Shown here one piece after another: positions 1 through 6,891 of a DNA stretch of 8,900 bases. The notes beneath the pieces were generated by a model. It saw only the letters and a program-made list of their open reading frames with translations, had not been told where the DNA came from and did not search any database. Both the position numbers and the translations under genes were made by a program. Source of the DNA: Lentimicrobiaceae bacterium (GTDB lineage Bacteria; Bacteroidota; Bacteroidia; Bacteroidales; Lentimicrobiaceae). The stretch is from positions 1-8,900 of the forward strand of contig JAQVEI010000069.1 in the NCBI GenBank assembly GCA_028697695.1, given 5' to 3'. Position 1 is the first letter of the stretch, and each line of letters opens with the position of its first letter.

Positions 1-1228
1 GCACTCTGGAAAAGCCGTTTTGTGTATCGGTGAGGTAAGGTACAAACAAGATATCCTTACCTTCGGCAGCAAGTAATCTTCCCAGTTCGGGGAATTCCAC
101 ATCATAGCATATGAGAACGCCAATTTTACCACAATCGGTTTCAAAGGTTTGTAGCTGGTTTCCACCTTTCATCCCCCACACTTTTGCTTCATCGGGGGTA
201 ATGTGTAATTTCTCATACCGTTCAATAGACCCGTCGCGTTTGCAAACATAGCCTACATTGTAAAGACTATCGCCTACAATTTCGGGCATGCTGCCGGTAA
301 TGATGTTGATGTTATAAGAAATGGAGAGCTTAGAAAACTCATGGACCAGTTCACTTGTAAAGCCGGCCAGACTACGTATGGCTTCTGCCTCACTCATGTG
401 GTTGTATTCAGCCATTAAGGGTGCATTGAAAAACTCGGGGAAAAGCGCAAAATCGCTGCGGTATCCACTTAAGGCTTCAACAAAAAACTCCACCTGTTGC
501 ATCAACTCATGTGCATCTTTGTATGTCCGCATCTGCCATTGAACCAACCCCAGGCGAACTATCTTTTTCACGGTAACGGTTTCCGTGGTGGGTTTTTCGT
601 AGTAGATGTTTTCCCACTTGAGCAGTACAGCAAATTCGCGGGAAAGTTTATCTCCCTGCAGATAATTTCTCAAGACCCTGATCGGGTGAAAATCGTTGGA
701 AAGCTGGAAGTTGAGTACCGGGTCATGAATTTCGCGCAGCCTTACCTTTTCGATGTATTGTTTCGGAGTCAGTTCATGGGCATACTCGTGAAACATGGGG
801 ATGCGGCCGCCAAAAACAATGCTCTTAAGATTGAGCTTTTCACATAGCTCCTTGCGGTAATCGTATAATCGCCTGCCCAAACGTAAGCCACGATATTCAG
901 GCCTGATAAATACGTCAATCCCGTATAAGGTGTCCCCTTCATCGGTATGGGTATTAAAGGTGTAATTCCCGGTAATTTGTTTGTAGGTATGTTGATCGCC
1001 AAATTTATCCTGATCTACAATAATACTTAAAGCGCAGACAGCAAACTGCCCGTTGACTTTAACTGCTACCTGTCCCAGGGGAAACTTATCAATAAGTGTT
1101 TTAATGTGGTGGGGTTTCCAGTAACTCTCAGTCATTGAGGTATATGCGCTTTGCATAACGGATTTGAGCGCATCGTAATCATCCAGGCTTAGAAAGGTTA
1201 GCTCAATATTTTGAATTTTTTCGGCCAT
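1..1228 (-). CDS. Bifunctional GNAT acetyltransferase / carbon-nitrogen hydrolase, C-terminus beyond window
   Basis: The minus frame is open from an ATG at 1228 to the left edge (409 residues, no stop). The N-terminal part (about residues 8-200) is a GNAT acetyltransferase domain with the acetyl-CoA loop RGLRLG at residues 113-118. From about residue 215 a nitrilase-superfamily domain follows. Its Glu-Lys-Cys triad is visible: E265 in FPEFF, K340 in YEKLHITPDE and C374 in LICYDVEFPE. The last visible residues (PYLTDTQNGFSRV) match the region after the nucleophile in this family. The fusion is known from Bacteroidota and other bacteria, usually around 500 residues, so roughly 100 residues lie off the window. 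The hydrolase should act on an amide or nitrile-type C-N bond and the GNAT domain on an amine, but the natural substrates are not evident. It is probably cytoplasmic, as no signal peptide is seen. It is separated by 205 bp from the kinase gene upstream and is probably its own unit. Confidence 0.9.
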   Translation of the reverse strand, partial: MAEKIQNIELTFLSLDDYDALKSVMQSAYTSMTESYWKPHHIKTLIDKFPLGQVAVKVNGQFAVCALSIIVDQDKFGDQHTYKQITGNYTFNTHTDEGDTLYGIDVFIRPEYRGLRLGRRLYDYRKELCEKLNLKSIVFGGRIPMFHEYAHELTPKQYIEKVRLREIHDPVLNFQLSNDFHPIRVLRNYLQGDKLSREFAVLLKWENIYYEKPTTETVTVKKIVRLGLVQWQMRTYKDAHELMQQVEFFVEALSGYRSDFALFPEFFNAPLMAEYNHMSEAEAIRSLAGFTSELVHEFSKLSISYNINIITGSMPEIVGDSLYNVGYVCKRDGSIERYEKLHITPDEAKVWGMKGGNQLQTFETDCGKIGVLICYDVEFPELGRLLAAEGKDILFVPYLTDTQNGFSRV

Positions 1229-1433
1229 AAGTATGGGGAATTTGTAATGTTAAATGAGTAATTAATGATTTTGCTTCGTTTAATGTCGTATAGCTGCAAA
1301 AAATAAACGAATTTTATCCATAATGGTTTGAAATATTCTTACAGGCGGCTTCCCGGCCTTTTAATATTAGCTCAATAGCTGTGGTTATCGGATGGTGTTA
1401 AGGCATTCCGTTACAGGATTAAATTCAAGGACT

Positions 1434-3404
1434 TCAGGAAGTTTTTGCAGCAAGGCGTTGATGGATAAGGTAGTTTATTTTTTCTATGAGTACTGCTTCC
1501 TGCAATGGTTTTGCAATATAATCGTCACATCCTGCTTCCAGTGCTTTTTCTCTATCAGTGGTAAAGCCGAAAGCAGTTTGAGCAATAATAAATACCTTAG
1601 GATTAAATCCACGGATAATTTTAGTGGCTTCATAGCCATCCATTCCCGGCAACTTAATATCCATAAGGATGAGATCAGTATCCATGTTTTCGCGACACAG
1701 GTTAATGGCCTGCTGTCCGGTGCCTGCTACGAGAATGGTGCAGCCCGTTTTTTTGCAAATCTTTTTTAACAGCAGTTGAGAGGTCGGATCGTCCTCTACA
1801 ATAATCACTTTAAGCGAATGTGCATCTATCCTGGTTTGGGATAAAGCGGGTTTTTCTCCAGCATTGTTTTTTGGAGGCGCAAATATGAGGGGAATGTCAA
1901 AATAAAAGGTGGAGCCGGTATTTTCTTTGCTTTCTACTTCCAGCATGCCGCCCAGCAGTTCAACGTAGGCTTTGCTTATCGCCAGTCCAAGACCGGCGCC
2001 CTGAGCAGCTCTTGAGTCGGTGATGTCAGCCTGTATAAAGCGCTCGAAAATGGCTTTTTGCCTGTGCTGAGGAATGCCGATGCCGGTGTCTTTGACGAAG
2101 CAATACAAGCGGTCGGCCCTTACTTCGCATCCAAAATTTATGGAACCGGTATCGGTAAATTTGAGCGCATTTTTAATCAGATTGATGAAAATGGCCATTA
2201 GTTTTTCCCCATCTGTAACAATGAGCGGAGTGGCGTCGGGTAAACGGGAGGTGCTCAGCAGCGTAAGGTTTTTAGCCAGAATTTCCGGTTCAAAGAAATG
2301 CAGCAGATAATCGAACTTTTCATTAATATTGGTAGGATTGGGCTGTATTTCAAGTTGTCCGGCTTCAATTCTGGAGATGTCGATAAGGTCGTTGATGATA
2401 TTGAGCATTCGGGCTCCGCTGTGTTCAATGATTTCAATGTATTCATTCATGTTTTCACCCGACAGTTTGGGTTCTTTCAGCAAGGAAGCAAATCCCAGAA
2501 TACCATTCATGGGGGTTCGTATTTCATGGCTCATGTTGGCCAGAAAAGCAGTTTTAAGCCGATCGCTTTCTTCTGCTTTTTCTTTGGCCTTCCGCAATTG
2601 GTCTTCTAGCTTTTTACGGTCGGAGATGTCAAATGCTGAAATAATTACAGCAGGCTGTTCGTCCCATAAGATGAAATTCACGTTTATTTCAAGCATGAGT
2701 TCATAGCCGTTTTTATGGACGATTTTCAATTCCAGTTTGTTGTCAGAAGCTGCTTCTACTTCCCGGATGTGTTTGCGGTATGCCGGATGAATGATTGAAA
2801 TCATCTTTTTATTCATTAATTCAATCAGGGAATATCCGCAAAGTATTTCTGCAGCCCGGTTGGCATATAATATCCGGTGATTGCTGTAAATAAAAATTCC
2901 GGCACTGGTAGTATCGGCCAGGGTTCTCAGCCGCTTTTCACTCTCTTTAAGCTGTAATTCAGCTTGTTGGCGCTGTTCAATAATTACCGCCTGCATCAAT
3001 ACCTTGCTTAGGCTGTTCACCACCGGTCTGAGCTCATTGATGAAAAAGTCGCTAAAAGGTTTTTTTCTGCCAAGCACTAAAATGCCGTATCCGCTTAGTC
3101 CAAAAGCATAAAAATATTTTCCATGGGTTGTGGATGTTTTAATGCCTTCAAAGTCAATCACATTCAGCTCCGTGAACTGTTTTTTTACTTCAATCCATTC
3201 CTGCGAACGAGCTGCAACATGTGGAACCAACATTACCTCCTGCATGCCTTCAGGCGTAATTTTAATTACAGATGCAAGAAAGCAATTGAGCTTCCTCATG
3301 TAAAGAGGAATAGACTTTTCCAGTATTTTTTGTTCCACAGTCTCACTGCTGGCTGCGAAAACCAGTTCCAGAAATATCTCAGATTGAAATTTAGCGGTTA
3401 CCAT
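1434..3404 (-). CDS. Hybrid sensor histidine kinase with GAF-like and PAS input and C-terminal receiver
   Basis: This 656-residue protein autophosphorylates on histidine and passes the phosphate to its own receiver. Order of domains: a GAF-like N-terminal region (about 5-140, weakly recognised), a short coiled linker (140-160), PAS (about 158-262), and HisKA with the H-box FLANMSHEIRTPMNG (phosphoacceptor H293). The ATPase domain follows, with N-box INLIKNALKFT (N408, N412), G1 DTGIGIP (439-445) and G2 GAGLGLA (469-475). The receiver (about 531-648) has acidic E537/D538/D539, phosphoacceptor D582 in LILMDIKLPGMDG, T610 and K632. No membrane segments are visible, so it is probably a soluble cytoplasmic sensor. 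The start ATG at 3404 overlaps the stop of the FIST gene by 7 nt (ATGGTAA), which fixes the start and implies translational coupling. No DNA-binding output domain is present, so the phosphate must go on to another partner or the receiver must act through protein contacts. Confidence 0.95.
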   Translation of the reverse strand: MVTAKFQSEIFLELVFAASSETVEQKILEKSIPLYMRKLNCFLASVIKITPEGMQEVMLVPHVAARSQEWIEVKKQFTELNVIDFEGIKTSTTHGKYFYAFGLSGYGILVLGRKKPFSDFFINELRPVVNSLSKVLMQAVIIEQRQQAELQLKESEKRLRTLADTTSAGIFIYSNHRILYANRAAEILCGYSLIELMNKKMISIIHPAYRKHIREVEAASDNKLELKIVHKNGYELMLEINVNFILWDEQPAVIISAFDISDRKKLEDQLRKAKEKAEESDRLKTAFLANMSHEIRTPMNGILGFASLLKEPKLSGENMNEYIEIIEHSGARMLNIINDLIDISRIEAGQLEIQPNPTNINEKFDYLLHFFEPEILAKNLTLLSTSRLPDATPLIVTDGEKLMAIFINLIKNALKFTDTGSINFGCEVRADRLYCFVKDTGIGIPQHRQKAIFERFIQADITDSRAAQGAGLGLAISKAYVELLGGMLEVESKENTGSTFYFDIPLIFAPPKNNAGEKPALSQTRIDAHSLKVIIVEDDPTSQLLLKKICKKTGCTILVAGTGQQAINLCRENMDTDLILMDIKLPGMDGYEATKIIRGFNPKVFIIAQTAFGFTTDREKALEAGCDDYIAKPLQEAVLIEKINYLIHQRLAAKTS

Positions 3405-4507
3405 ATTCCTACTACCACAGTTTTGTTATAAATTTCTAAAAAAGATTCTTCAGAGCTGGCAATTTCACCCAAAGAGAGCATGCCATTAACTTCCAAACCT
3501 TCACCCACAGCGTTTAATTCTTCGTTAAACAACTTCTCCATAAATAACGCCCGGGATATGCAGTCAATGCAAAACAGATTGTGCTGGTTCATATCCTTAG
3601 TGCGCTGATTGATAGCCATTTGCCGGGCAAATACAGCTCCGCGAATCAATGATTCCATACTTCCGCACATAATTTCTATATATTCACCTTCATTTACCTT
3701 ATCTATCAATATCAGCTCCTGACCTGAAAGCCTAAAGGGGTCACGCACTATTTTTTCGGCATCCATTTTTGAGATACCCAGGGGGTATGAACGTGCAATG
3801 CGGAAAAAGTTATTGTCGTCAAAACGTTGTCCCGAATGTGCTTCCACAATAGATTTGTACACCTCAAATGCCGGTTGCCAGTTTAAACTGGTCAAGTGGT
3901 ATTTGTCAACACCGGTAATTTTTAAAGGTTCAGATACTGACTCCCACCCATGGGAAACACCCAGTGCGATACGTTTGCCGGCCCAGCCTATGATTGCAGA
4001 GTTGGCGTGCATACCCTTGTTGTTTATTATACACGCCAGCGGCCTGAAACTGAGAGAACCGGCACTGCCTCCAATGTAAACTGGATAAATCCCATAAAAA
4101 TTGAATAAGGAATAGATAAATGCTTCTTTTTGAGGGGCCAATGCATCGGTAAAAACAAAAAGTGTACTGGGCGTATCTGGTGAAACCACTTGGAATTCAT
4201 TTAGCGCCGGAAAAAATGTATCGGGGGGCTGCGATAAATCAAAAAGCAGCGTATGTAAAGTGAAAGGCAACTGAACAATCAGCACCCCTTCATCGCGACG
4301 TTTACCCTTATGTATAAGCTCGGGAAAAATACCGCCAATGAGTGGCTTGTTAAAAGCCTGGAGCAGAGGTGTAAGTGCCTCTTCGGAATATGCATTCTTA
4401 TCGGCCATTAAGAAGATAACCGATGCCGTTGCCGGATTTTTTGCACATTTCTGTAAGGCTTCATGCAACAAAGCCTGTTGACCGGGCAAGATATATATCG
4501 CATTCAT
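3398..4507 (-). CDS. FIST N- and C-domain sensory protein
   Basis: The 369-residue product (from the ATG at 4507) has the two-part FIST architecture: FIST_N over roughly the first half and FIST_C over the second. Recognisable FIST_C features are the block FCIDCISRALFMEKLF, then GMLSLGEIASS, and the terminal EIYNKTVVVGIW. FIST domains are predicted ligand-binding sensory modules, often encoded with signal-transduction enzymes, and small ligands such as amino acids have been proposed. No signal peptide or membrane segment is seen. A GTG seven codons upstream (4528) would add LFNLFV and has a weak AGGGTG upstream. I prefer the ATG because the FIST-like sequence starts there, but this is not certain. 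The gene ends inside the start of the hybrid kinase gene (7-nt overlap), so the two proteins are very probably functional partners, with this one as the ligand sensor for the kinase. Confidence 0.88.
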   Translation of the reverse strand: MNAIYILPGQQALLHEALQKCAKNPATASVIFLMADKNAYSEEALTPLLQAFNKPLIGGIFPELIHKGKRRDEGVLIVQLPFTLHTLLFDLSQPPDTFFPALNEFQVVSPDTPSTLFVFTDALAPQKEAFIYSLFNFYGIYPVYIGGSAGSLSFRPLACIINNKGMHANSAIIGWAGKRIALGVSHGWESVSEPLKITGVDKYHLTSLNWQPAFEVYKSIVEAHSGQRFDDNNFFRIARSYPLGISKMDAEKIVRDPFRLSGQELILIDKVNEGEYIEIMCGSMESLIRGAVFARQMAINQRTKDMNQHNLFCIDCISRALFMEKLFNEELNAVGEGLEVNGMLSLGEIASSEESFLEIYNKTVVVGIW

Positions 4508-4595
4508 AACAAACAGATTAAATAACACATATCACCCTGCCATGCATATCGCTTTTATGCCATAGTCAGGCACTACTTCTTAGCGGCCAGACTTC

Positions 4596-4603
4596 CAAAT
4601 ATA
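4596..4603 (-). promoter_or_regulatory. Candidate Bacteroidota -7 box (TATATTTG) for the FIST-kinase operon
   Basis: Read on the minus strand, this is TATATTTG, an exact match to the TAnnTTTG -7 consensus of Bacteroidota primary promoters. A TTTG (CAAA on plus at 4619-4622) lies 15 nt further upstream. That is shorter than the usual ~19 nt spacing, so the -33 box is only weakly supported. Transcription would start some 60-85 nt before the candidate FIST starts. The assignment rests on motif and position only. Confidence 0.4.
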
Positions 4604-4713
4604 CGAAATAATACCATTCAAATGGAGCTTAAAAAAAAAGGAAAATAAATATTCAATACCGTAGCTAAATTCTTAAATTTTCCGGAGGTAAAAAATAAAT
4701 TTCAGCCTTGCAG

Positions 4714-4839
4714 GCGCACAGCCGTTTGCGTGGCTGGGCTGTCTCGTGTAGCCCAATACTCATTACCACAATCACGCTCGACCGTCTCAAACAAAGAGGC
4801 TACAGATCGTTCCTTGATTACTATCTTAAAATTCGATGA
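4714..4839 (+). pseudogene. C-terminal fragment of group II intron reverse transcriptase/maturase
   Basis: The plus frame reads RLRGWAVSCSPILITTIT followed by LDRLKQRGYRSFLDYYLKIR and a TGA at 4837-4839. The pattern GxWxVxxSPIL..TTIT...L...GY.S..DYY is the conserved C-terminal tail of group II intron maturases. Its stop lies just before domain V, as in intact introns. Only about 41 codons remain of a protein normally above 400 residues: the reverse transcriptase palm and fingers and most of the maturase X domain are gone. No start codon serves it, so it is a dead fragment. Confidence 0.8.
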
Positions 4840-4849
4840 TGGTGTTTGA

Positions 4850-4882
4850 ACCGCTGTATACGAGACCCGTACGTACAGTGGT
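4850..4882 (+). ncRNA. Group II intron domain V (catalytic hairpin)
   Basis: Nine base pairs (4850-4858 with 4874-4882, one G·U) are followed by a two-nucleotide bulge C4872-G4873 on the 3' side. Four more pairs (4859-4862 with 4868-4871) and a five-nucleotide loop (4863-4867) complete the hairpin. This is the standard domain V shape: lower stem, CG bulge, upper stem, small loop. The catalytic triad position reads C4852-G4853-C4854, with G4853 in the expected wobble pair. The loop AGACC replaces the usual GAAA-type tetraloop, which may reflect decay or lineage variation. Confidence 0.8.
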
Positions 4883-4883
4883 G

Positions 4884-4931
4884 TGAGAGGCGCACCCCGT
4901 CAGCTAAAACTGGCGGGGCCGTCTACTCGAT
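4884..4931 (+). ncRNA. Group II intron domain VI with bulged branch-point A4925
   Basis: The distal stem is CCCCGTCAG (4894-4902) with CTGGCGGGG (4910-4918), nine pairs with one wobble. The basal stem pairs GAGAGGCG (4885-4892) with CGTCT..CTC (4920-4928), leaving A4925 unpaired. A bulged A seven nucleotides before the intron end is the expected branch point, which places the 3' splice site after about T4931. Exact end: 4931, possibly 4932. Confidence 0.72.
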
Positions 4932-5168
4932 TGTAAGCTGGCCTTCTGTCCACCGTCATTGTAAATTCGTTGATTTTCTGTATTTTTACCATCATTTTTT
5001 GTTTTCTGTCTGTCGGGCTTTTGTGTTGGCTGTTTTAAAAATTTTGAGGGAAGGGATTTTAAAAAATAATTTTTCCTTCGGGTGGCAAAGGTGAAAGCTC
5101 TTTTGTAATTTTTGGTCTGTGCGTTGGCTTGTGCGAATTGCAAATGTGCTTACACCTGTGGGTTGTAT
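4932..5168. other. Gene-free spacer with strong G/T skew
   Basis: The spacer lies between the intron 3' end and the stop of the metalloprotease gene. The plus strand is very rich in T and G with long T and A runs. The only open frames are a low-complexity, Lys/Gln/Asn-rich minus reading (4904-5143) that runs back through the intron RNA domains, and a plus reading that starts inside domain V. Neither looks like a real protein. I see no tRNA, no clear terminator and no attachment site. The plus-strand read 5120-5165 (GTTGGCTTGTGCG ... CACCTGTGGGTTG) has the look of a dispersed non-coding repeat, but no second copy exists in the window. Confidence 0.5.
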
Positions 5169-5975
5169 TTAGTCTTCCCATATGATACTTAAAATTGTTT
5201 TATACCTTTTGGTTGGGATACAATACTCATAGAAATCGCTATCTACATCATAAACTCCTAAATTAAACCAAGTTGATTTAGATATTAATTGAGCTTTTTC
5301 TTCAAGCTTATATAAAAAGTCGTAATCCTTTTCTATGTATTCTGCTGCGACAGAATCAGAAGGCGGAGCTAATCGGGTGAAGTCACCAAACCAAATCTTC
5401 AAGTCATCTGATTTTTTCCAATACTTTACTATTCCATTTTCAATAAAAACAAGACAAATAGGGTGTAATTGCTTAAATTGTAAATAGCGAAAAACTGTTG
5501 CTGTTAAACTGGTTTTAAACCGTTCTGAAAGTTGTTTTATAAGTAGCGGAGAAAACTTTTTTCCTTTAGCTTCTTTTAAAAATAATTTTTCGGGCATTAA
5601 AAGTTCACAAGCAAATTCGTTGGCTTCTAATTCTTGTTTGCCATTTTTCAGGGCATTTTCCATTCCTGCAATGATGTTGAAATTGGAAAATGTGTCGTCT
5701 GGAAGTTGAATATTTTTATGCATAATTAAATGACCAATTTCGTGTGCTATTACAAAGCGTTTTCTTTGTTCAAATTGAATATTAGAATTTACTTTAATTA
5801 CGGCTTTGGTATTTCCGAAAATGATTTTGCCATCACAATTTGGTAAAGCTTCTTCAATGAGCATTGCATCTAATCCTGAAACAAATAAATTCATTTCAAG
5901 ATCAGTAATTTCATCTAATCCACAGCTATTCAACAGCTCCTGTGCCTGAATATGTGCGTTAGTGGCTCTTGTCAT
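5169..5975 (-). CDS. ImmA/IrrE family zinc metallo-endopeptidase
   Basis: The 268-residue protein carries the gluzincin motif HEIGH (residues 78-82: H78, E79, H82), followed by ELEANEFACELLMP (115-128). The latter is the E-A-N-x-F-A block that supplies the third zinc ligand in ImmA/IrrE proteases. Residues 140-168 form the usual downstream helical region. The last ~100 residues (from HPICLVFIENG) resemble the C-terminal sensory part seen in IrrE-like proteins, but I cannot name the ligand. Known relatives cleave a partner regulator when activated: IrrE cleaves DdrO after radiation, ImmA cleaves ImmR, and CapP cleaves CapH in CBASS loci. No HTH domain is visible here, so the target must be separate. 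The start ATG at 5975 overlaps the upstream 131-aa gene by 17 nt, making it the third gene of the sigma-factor operon. It is probably cytoplasmic. Confidence 0.9.
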   Translation of the reverse strand: MTRATNAHIQAQELLNSCGLDEITDLEMNLFVSGLDAMLIEEALPNCDGKIIFGNTKAVIKVNSNIQFEQRKRFVIAHEIGHLIMHKNIQLPDDTFSNFNIIAGMENALKNGKQELEANEFACELLMPEKLFLKEAKGKKFSPLLIKQLSERFKTSLTATVFRYLQFKQLHPICLVFIENGIVKYWKKSDDLKIWFGDFTRLAPPSDSVAAEYIEKDYDFLYKLEEKAQLISKSTWFNLGVYDVDSDFYEYCIPTKRYKTILSIIWED

Positions 5976-6354
5976 TATTTTCTAATTGTTCCAATAATTC
6001 AACTAGATTCTTATCCTTAATGATTTCGATAATATCTTCTTTTGATAATTTGTCAAGATTGCGATACAATGCGAGTGAGGCATTCCCTTGAATTAGTTGC
6101 TTTAAAATTGCAACAGGTTTTTCAATGTTTTGTAAAACAGCTTCTTGAAACTTATTCGCTAGTGCTAACAAATATTCATTATGTTTTTGTTTGGCCTTAG
6201 CCTGTGCTAAAAAGATTATTTGTTTTTTCTTTTTGTTATATTCATCAAGATTTTGAATATCACTTTTTAGCGAATCTTTTATAATGTCTTTATCTGCTTC
6301 CAAATAGAAGTCGTATAAAGCATCATTGATTTTATTATTGATTTCTTTGCTCAT
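5959..6354 (-). CDS. Unrecognised charged, helical 131-aa protein; candidate protease target or anti-sigma factor
   Basis: I do not recognise a family. The sequence is almost entirely predicted alpha-helix and strongly charged: residues 1-40 are acidic/basic mixed, 41-60 are lysine-rich (YNKKKKQ, AKAKQKH), and 95-128 contain LSKEDIIEIIKDKNLVELLEQ. No cysteine, HTH, membrane segment or signal peptide is seen. The ATG overlaps the sigma-factor stop as ATGA (6351-6354), and its own end overlaps the metalloprotease start by 17 nt, so all three are co-translated. Lying between a sigma factor and an ImmA/IrrE protease, it could be an anti-sigma factor that the protease removes, or an adaptor. That role is inference from position only. 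Confidence 0.75.
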   Translation of the reverse strand: MSKEINNKINDALYDFYLEADKDIIKDSLKSDIQNLDEYNKKKKQIIFLAQAKAKQKHNEYLLALANKFQEAVLQNIEKPVAILKQLIQGNASLALYRNLDKLSKEDIIEIIKDKNLVELLEQLENNDKSH

Positions 6355-6875
6355 ATGATATTTTTTACTTGTGTTTGAATTTTTGGTAGCCGTCTTTCAA
6401 GTCGTTTGGTTATATTATAAACTTCCTTCACGTTTATACCCAAATCCTTTGCTATTTCTGAGGGTTTTGTTATACCGTCTACCCAATACTCGAAAACCGT
6501 TAACTCATCATCATCCGCACCTTCTATTTTTAACATCTCAGAAATGGAATTTCTGAGATGTTCTTCACTAAAAGACTGGTCAGTTGAGGGAATTTCAGGC
6601 AATTCATTATCGTAGATATTCTTATTAGTTTTGAAGAAGTTAGAAATTTCACTTTTAAGGCATCCAAAGAGAAATTCAGTAAAAGAGCAATTCGCTTTAG
6701 TCCAGTCTCGTTGACCCTCCATCACTTTTAAAATTACTTCACCAACGAAATCAATAGGTTCTTTTCCGTTGAAGTTTTTAACTCCAACAGATTTCAATAT
6801 GCTGATAGCATAGGCATTCATCCTATCAATCACTTCATCCATATCTACCGACTGTATTGCTTCTGTTAAATTCAT
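6351..6875 (-). CDS. Small sigma-70-like RNA polymerase sigma factor (region 2 and region 4)
   Basis: The 174-residue product has the layout of ECF-type sigma factors. A region-2-like part (about 15-85) contains FVGEVILKVMEG and CSFTEFLFGCLKSEISNFFK, echoing the core-binding and -10-recognition helices. A variable linker follows (about 86-120), then region 4 (about 123-168) with a helix-turn-helix reading SEIAKDLGINVKEVYNITKR. Similarity is to the fold pattern rather than to any one named sigma factor, so a sigma-like transcription regulator is the safe name. It is first gene of the leftward operon, overlapping the next by 4 nt (ATGA). The start ATG at 6875 lies only 17 nt from the nearest arm of the divergent-promoter inverted repeat. 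A later in-frame ATG at 6842 (residue 12) would also keep both domains. The linker is encoded by a perfect 14-bp inverted repeat. It may activate its own promoter and the divergent ubiquitin-like operon. Confidence 0.75.
   Translation of the reverse strand: MNLTEAIQSVDMDEVIDRMNAYAISILKSVGVKNFNGKEPIDFVGEVILKVMEGQRDWTKANCSFTEFLFGCLKSEISNFFKTNKNIYDNELPEIPSTDQSFSEEHLRNSISEMLKIEGADDDELTVFEYWVDGITKPSEIAKDLGINVKEVYNITKRLERRLPKIQTQVKNII
6532..6562. repeat. Perfect 14-bp inverted repeat with 3-nt spacer inside the sigma-factor gene
   Basis: Positions 6532-6545 (AACATCTCAGAAAT) are the exact reverse complement of 6549-6562, with spacer GGA. The repeat encodes residues around EEHLRNSISEML, in the linker between sigma regions 2 and 4. 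In the mRNA it would form a 14-bp stem with a 3-nt loop. No T-run follows on the minus strand, so a simple terminator is unlikely. Confidence 0.9.
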
Positions 6876-6891
6876 TTGCTTTTCTATGATA

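Larger units (their letters stand above)
4714..4931 (+). mobile_element. 5'-truncated group II intron remnant (end of maturase ORF, domains V and VI)
   Basis: The stretch contains, in the correct order, the C-terminal end of a group II intron reverse transcriptase (stop at 4837-4839), a domain V hairpin (4850-4882) and a domain VI hairpin (about 4884-4929). It ends near 4931 at CTACTCGAT, a typical intron 3' end. Domains I-III and most of the reverse transcriptase are absent: upstream the maturase frame meets a TAA at 4696-4698, and the sequence there does not resemble intron. The element therefore cannot splice or move by itself. The CGC triad in domain V suggests the IIC lineage, which has CGC where most bacterial introns have AGC. 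Loss of the 5' part could be a later deletion or an incomplete reverse-transcription insertion. The exact 5' boundary is only approximate (about 4700-4720). The remnant lies at the change from moderate-GC housekeeping genes to the AT-rich accessory region. Confidence 0.8.

Noticed and set aside
769..1002. Minus-strand open frame of 77 codons
   Set aside because: It is an out-of-frame reading inside the GNAT domain. The correct minus frame is open from 1228 to the left edge with motifs in order.
1297..1305. Minus-strand TATTTTTTG as a promoter box for the GNAT/nitrilase gene
   Set aside because: Spacing within the box is three instead of two bases and there is no TTTG at the -33 distance. Too weak to list as a feature.
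1343..1362. Hairpin AGGC...GCCT followed by TTTT, as a terminator between the kinase and the GNAT/nitrilase genes
   Set aside because: The stem has only four continuous pairs, and the T-run is on the plus strand while both neighbouring genes run on minus.
2298..2706. Plus-strand open frames of 103 and 125 codons across the kinase gene
   Set aside because: They are antisense readings of the HisKA/ATPase region, whose motifs on the minus strand are unambiguous.
4846..5094. Plus-strand open frame of 82 codons
   Set aside because: It starts inside intron domain V, whose structure explains that sequence, and its continuation is a poly-Phe/Leu reading of T-rich DNA.
4904..5143. Minus-strand open frame of 79 codons starting MQFAQANAQTK
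   Set aside because: Low-complexity Lys/Gln/Asn/Arg composition, no family resemblance, and it runs through domain VI of the intron remnant. Best explained as a chance frame in skewed DNA.
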